Below, piece after piece: positions 61,832 to 64,000 of a stretch of DNA of 64,000 nucleotides. The notes under the pieces were generated by a model. It worked only from the letters and a program-made list of their open reading frames with translations, had not been told where the DNA came from and ran no database searches. The stretch is from the NCBI GenBank assembly GCA_016714365.1, contig JADJNH010000005.1:1836501-1900500 (forward strand), in the 5' to 3' direction. Origin of the DNA: Candidatus Vicinibacter affinis. Lineage in GTDB: Bacteria > Bacteroidota > Bacteroidia > Chitinophagales > Saprospiraceae. The first letter of the stretch is position 1; each line of letters begins with the position of its first letter. The translations under genes were made by a program, and so were the position numbers.

Positions 61832-64000
61832 TTATTTAACTACTTCAAATCGTAGTTCTTTTGTTTGGCTTTTGGTTCTGATAATTAATTTGTAATACCC
61901 AGCTTGTATGCTCTTGAGATTTATATCAAATTCTTGGGTGTTCAGAATAAATTCTTTTCCGAACATTATTTGACCACCCAATCCGATTATATCGATCGCG
62001 ATAGGTTCTGAGGGAATTTGGTCAAAATGCAATACCAATTTATCTTTTGCAGGAGTGGGGTATAAATAGATTTTACCAAAGCTAGATGTGTTAATTCCTG
62101 TAGAATTGTTTATTGTAATGTAATCAGATTTATAGACACACCCCAGCGAATCGGTTACCACAACTTCGTAAATTCCAGGATTAAGATTTTCTAAGTCTTT
62201 GGAATTACTAATTTCAACATTCTCCTTATACCATTTAAATAAATAGGGTGGGGTGCCTCCGGTAACATCCAGTACAATTTTTCCTTCATTCCCGGAAGTA
62301 TGTGTGACCATAGTAGTAATCCTGATTTCTGCTGGTTCGATAATTTTTATTTCGACTTCGGAAATACATCCTATGGAGTCCTTAGCTGTTACCTTGTAAA
62401 TTCCGGCTGTCAAATTTGTTGGGTTCGATGCAATGCGTGCATCAGAGTAGCTCAGAATAATTGGTTGTGTTCCGCCACTTAATTTCAATTCTATTTTTCC
62501 GGTGGAGTCTCCAAAGCATCTTAAATCTTCTTTGGTGTAACTGAGATTGGGGGAAATAAATTTCCTAATATAGATAGAGTCTGAAGCAGAACAACCTGTA
62601 AGCGCATTGAGTATGGTCAATTTATAAGTTCCTTCTTCTTTAATTACAACGGCTGCACTGTCTGAAAAACTATTTTGTTGAAAACTCCACGTTTGTTTGA
62701 AGTCCTTATTTGGATTTTGGTGACTCAATATTATTTCTCCATGTCTGCAATCGATTGAAGTATAATCCGAAGTTATTTTTGTAACAGGATTAGAATACAC
62801 CTTTAACCAAAAAGTATCTGATCTGTTGCACCCGGAAGGAGAGAGATAATCCAACACATAGACCCCTGCTTTCGAAAAGGTAGTTATCTTACCTAGGTCA
62901 AGGATGTTATAGTTAGAGATTACAGTATCCAATCCCAAAGGGCCTATCCACTGGAAGGTTCCTGTAAGTGATTCCTGACTGGATTTTAATTTCAATGATT
63001 GCCCCAGGCAAATTTTTAATGTATCTACATCTTTAAATGAATCGCCTGAAGTGCTCGCTTGTACATTTATTTCTGCAGGGTAGCAATCTGGCAAGTCAAT
63101 AGAATAAAATCCCCGGCCATAAGTAGAAATGTACATTTTTCTGGTTGGTCTGTGAAGATCTATATCGGTGACAGACGTATTAGGTAAATCAACCCCATAA
63201 TATTTCCAGTTAAAATCATTGACATCTGAATAGAATACCCCAATGTCAGTACCTACAAATAATAGATTTGATGTTTCATCAAAGGTGACGCAAAGTGCAG
63301 GCGTATTTACAAAATTCTTGGTGACATTCCCCCATGTTTTACCTCGGTCCTTTGATTCCATCACTTTAATGGTGCCAAGTCCTCCTCTGGTAATCCAAAT
63401 CCTGTTGGTATCTTTTGAATGAAACTCTATTCCTGTAACATCCAAAGAAAGAGGAACAGTGGTTTTTGACCAATTTTTTCCATAATCTCTGGTGTGATAA
63501 ACGATATTACTGTAGGAGGCAAGTATCGTATTGGTATCAATTGGGCTCATCACTACATTTCGTAAATCTTTGTCCTCACCTCCGGTTAAATTCTTGCTGA
63601 GTGCAACAAAACTATTTCCACGGTTATGGCTTGCAAAAACTTCGTGATATCCGATGATAAATGTTTTTGGATTTTTTGGATTTAAAACAAATGGGGTGAC
63701 CCACTGCCCTTGAGGATCGCCTGGGACATTGACTGAAATTTCTGTAAGATCATAAAATCCATTTGTGGTGCGGTATACTGCTGTGCCACCCCAGTATTCC
63801 GTATATCCAATGTTTGGATTAGTGGGGTCTATCAGTTGCCACATGGCATCACCCCCATTGGTATTTCCCCAATTGCCATTCGCTCTTCTTATATAGCCTC
63901 CATTGTCCTGACTTCCGCCAATAAGTACTGCAGGTGTTGAATTGGATACAGCCATTTTGTAAAATTGCGTAATGGCAAGACCGTTGACCAATTCAGTCCA
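61832..64000 (-). CDS. BNR/sortilin-like and SprB-repeat protein with T9SS type A sorting domain (5' truncated)
   Basis: The frame is open to the end of the window (first codons W-T-E-L-V), so the N-terminus lies beyond 64000; 722 codons are visible. The first 310 residues are glycosidase/VPS10-like BNR repeats (SHNRGNSFVALSKN, HTRDYGKNWSKTTV, ESKDRGKTWGNVTK, with S-x-D-x-G-x-x-W boxes) ending STYGRGFYSIDLPD. Then come two Ig-like units, two SprB repeats (RCFGDSTGKIELKLSGGTQP, GGTPPYLFKWYKENVEISNS) and a type A sorting domain (IYLYPTPAKDKLVLHF..GYYKLII). Secreted or surface-bound. A propeller with BNR boxes may bind glycans or act as a scaffold. Confidence 0.85.
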   Translation of the reverse strand, partial: WTELVNGLAITQFYKMAVSNSTPAVLIGGSQDNGGYIRRANGNWGNTNGGDAMWQLIDPTNPNIGYTEYWGGTAVYRTTNGFYDLTEISVNVPGDPQGQWVTPFVLNPKNPKTFIIGYHEVFASHNRGNSFVALSKNLTGGEDKDLRNVVMSPIDTNTILASYSNIVYHTRDYGKNWSKTTVPLSLDVTGIEFHSKDTNRIWITRGGLGTIKVMESKDRGKTWGNVTKNFVNTPALCVTFDETSNLLFVGTDIGVFYSDVNDFNWKYYGVDLPNTSVTDIDLHRPTRKMYISTYGRGFYSIDLPDCYPAEINVQASTSGDSFKDVDTLKICLGQSLKLKSSQESLTGTFQWIGPLGLDTVISNYNILDLGKITTFSKAGVYVLDYLSPSGCNRSDTFWLKVYSNPVTKITSDYTSIDCRHGEIILSHQNPNKDFKQTWSFQQNSFSDSAAVVIKEEGTYKLTILNALTGCSASDSIYIRKFISPNLSYTKEDLRCFGDSTGKIELKLSGGTQPIILSYSDARIASNPTNLTAGIYKVTAKDSIGCISEVEIKIIEPAEIRITTMVTHTSGNEGKIVLDVTGGTPPYLFKWYKENVEISNSKDLENLNPGIYEVVVTDSLGCVYKSDYITINNSTGINTSSFGKIYLYPTPAKDKLVLHFDQIPSEPIAIDIIGLGGQIMFGKEFILNTQEFDINLKSIQAGYYKLIIRTKSQTKELRFEVVK

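Noticed and set aside
1..64000. tRNA, rRNA, CRISPR, prophage, defence or toxin-antitoxin systems
   Set aside because: Reading the intergenic regions and gene products showed no cloverleaf-like sequence, spacer array, integrase, restriction, Cas or clear toxin gene. This is by eye, so a covariance-model and HMM search would be needed for certainty.

Overview
The window looks like a chromosomal segment of a Bacteroidota bacterium, most likely from the Saprospiraceae or a close relative. The reasons are: several very large secreted proteins ending in type IX secretion (T9SS) sorting domains of both type A (YPNP...GIYF-like) and type B (gliding-motility-associated, SPNGDxxND...WDG); two TonB-dependent receptors with carboxypeptidase-regulatory-like N-domains; an HU-CCDC81/SPOR protein; a propeller-sensor histidine kinase paired with a LytTR regulator; and promoters of the Bacteroidota type (TTTG, about 17-20 bp, TAnnTTTG), clearest before coaD, rpe and the histone-like gene. 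The species assignment is inference; no rRNA or tRNA gene was seen.

Layout. 1-7531 (+): the 3' part of a secreted beta-helix protein, then a tandem array of three paralogous secreted propeller-like proteins with mosaic C-termini, two orphan sorting-domain remnants and one frameshifted copy. 7532-9880: AT-rich, with a lipoprotein, a decayed secreted gene and a small convergent gene. 9898-15464 (+): a large lipoprotein with a papain-like core, a small OmpA-like lipoprotein, coaD and pruA. 15694-22032 (-): an internally duplicated secreted beta-helix protein and a TonB-dependent receptor, each with its own terminator. 22242-28357 (+): a MazG-like hydrolase, a DUF4403 lipoprotein, aroB, a class A penicillin-binding protein and a small membrane protein. 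28409-38518 (-): hppD, a Lys/Ala/Pro histone-like repeat protein, an HhH outer-membrane protein, a giant type B T9SS protein and a small outer-membrane-like protein. 38713-47834 (+): rpe, a second TonB-dependent receptor, rpsP, an unknown helical protein, and the cluster HU/SPOR - kdsA - FAD oxidoreductase. 48055-49599 (-): acyl-CoA carboxylase beta. 49735-50481 (+): a TylF-like methyltransferase. 50519-54219 (-): LytTR regulator and propeller histidine kinase, overlapping by one base. 54741-64000 (-): a tightly spaced run of pseudouridine synthase, giant type B T9SS protein, S46 peptidase (DPP11-like) and a truncated BNR/SprB-repeat T9SS protein.

How it works together. Housekeeping genes (coaD, pruA, aroB, PBP1a, hppD, rpe, rpsP, kdsA, pccB) alternate with a secretome suited to a surface-active, polymer- or peptide-using bacterium: T9SS-exported propellers, beta-helices and Ig/PKD-rich adhesin-like proteins, a periplasmic dipeptidyl peptidase, TonB receptors for uptake, and catabolic enzymes for proline, tyrosine and propionyl-CoA. 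No CRISPR array, prophage, intact insertion sequence or obvious new defence system was found. The most unusual features are the mosaic propeller array (2229-7531), the paired palindromes before the propeller kinase (54490-54524), the 30-bp repeat gene (29701-30435) and the papain-like lipoprotein (9898-12216).
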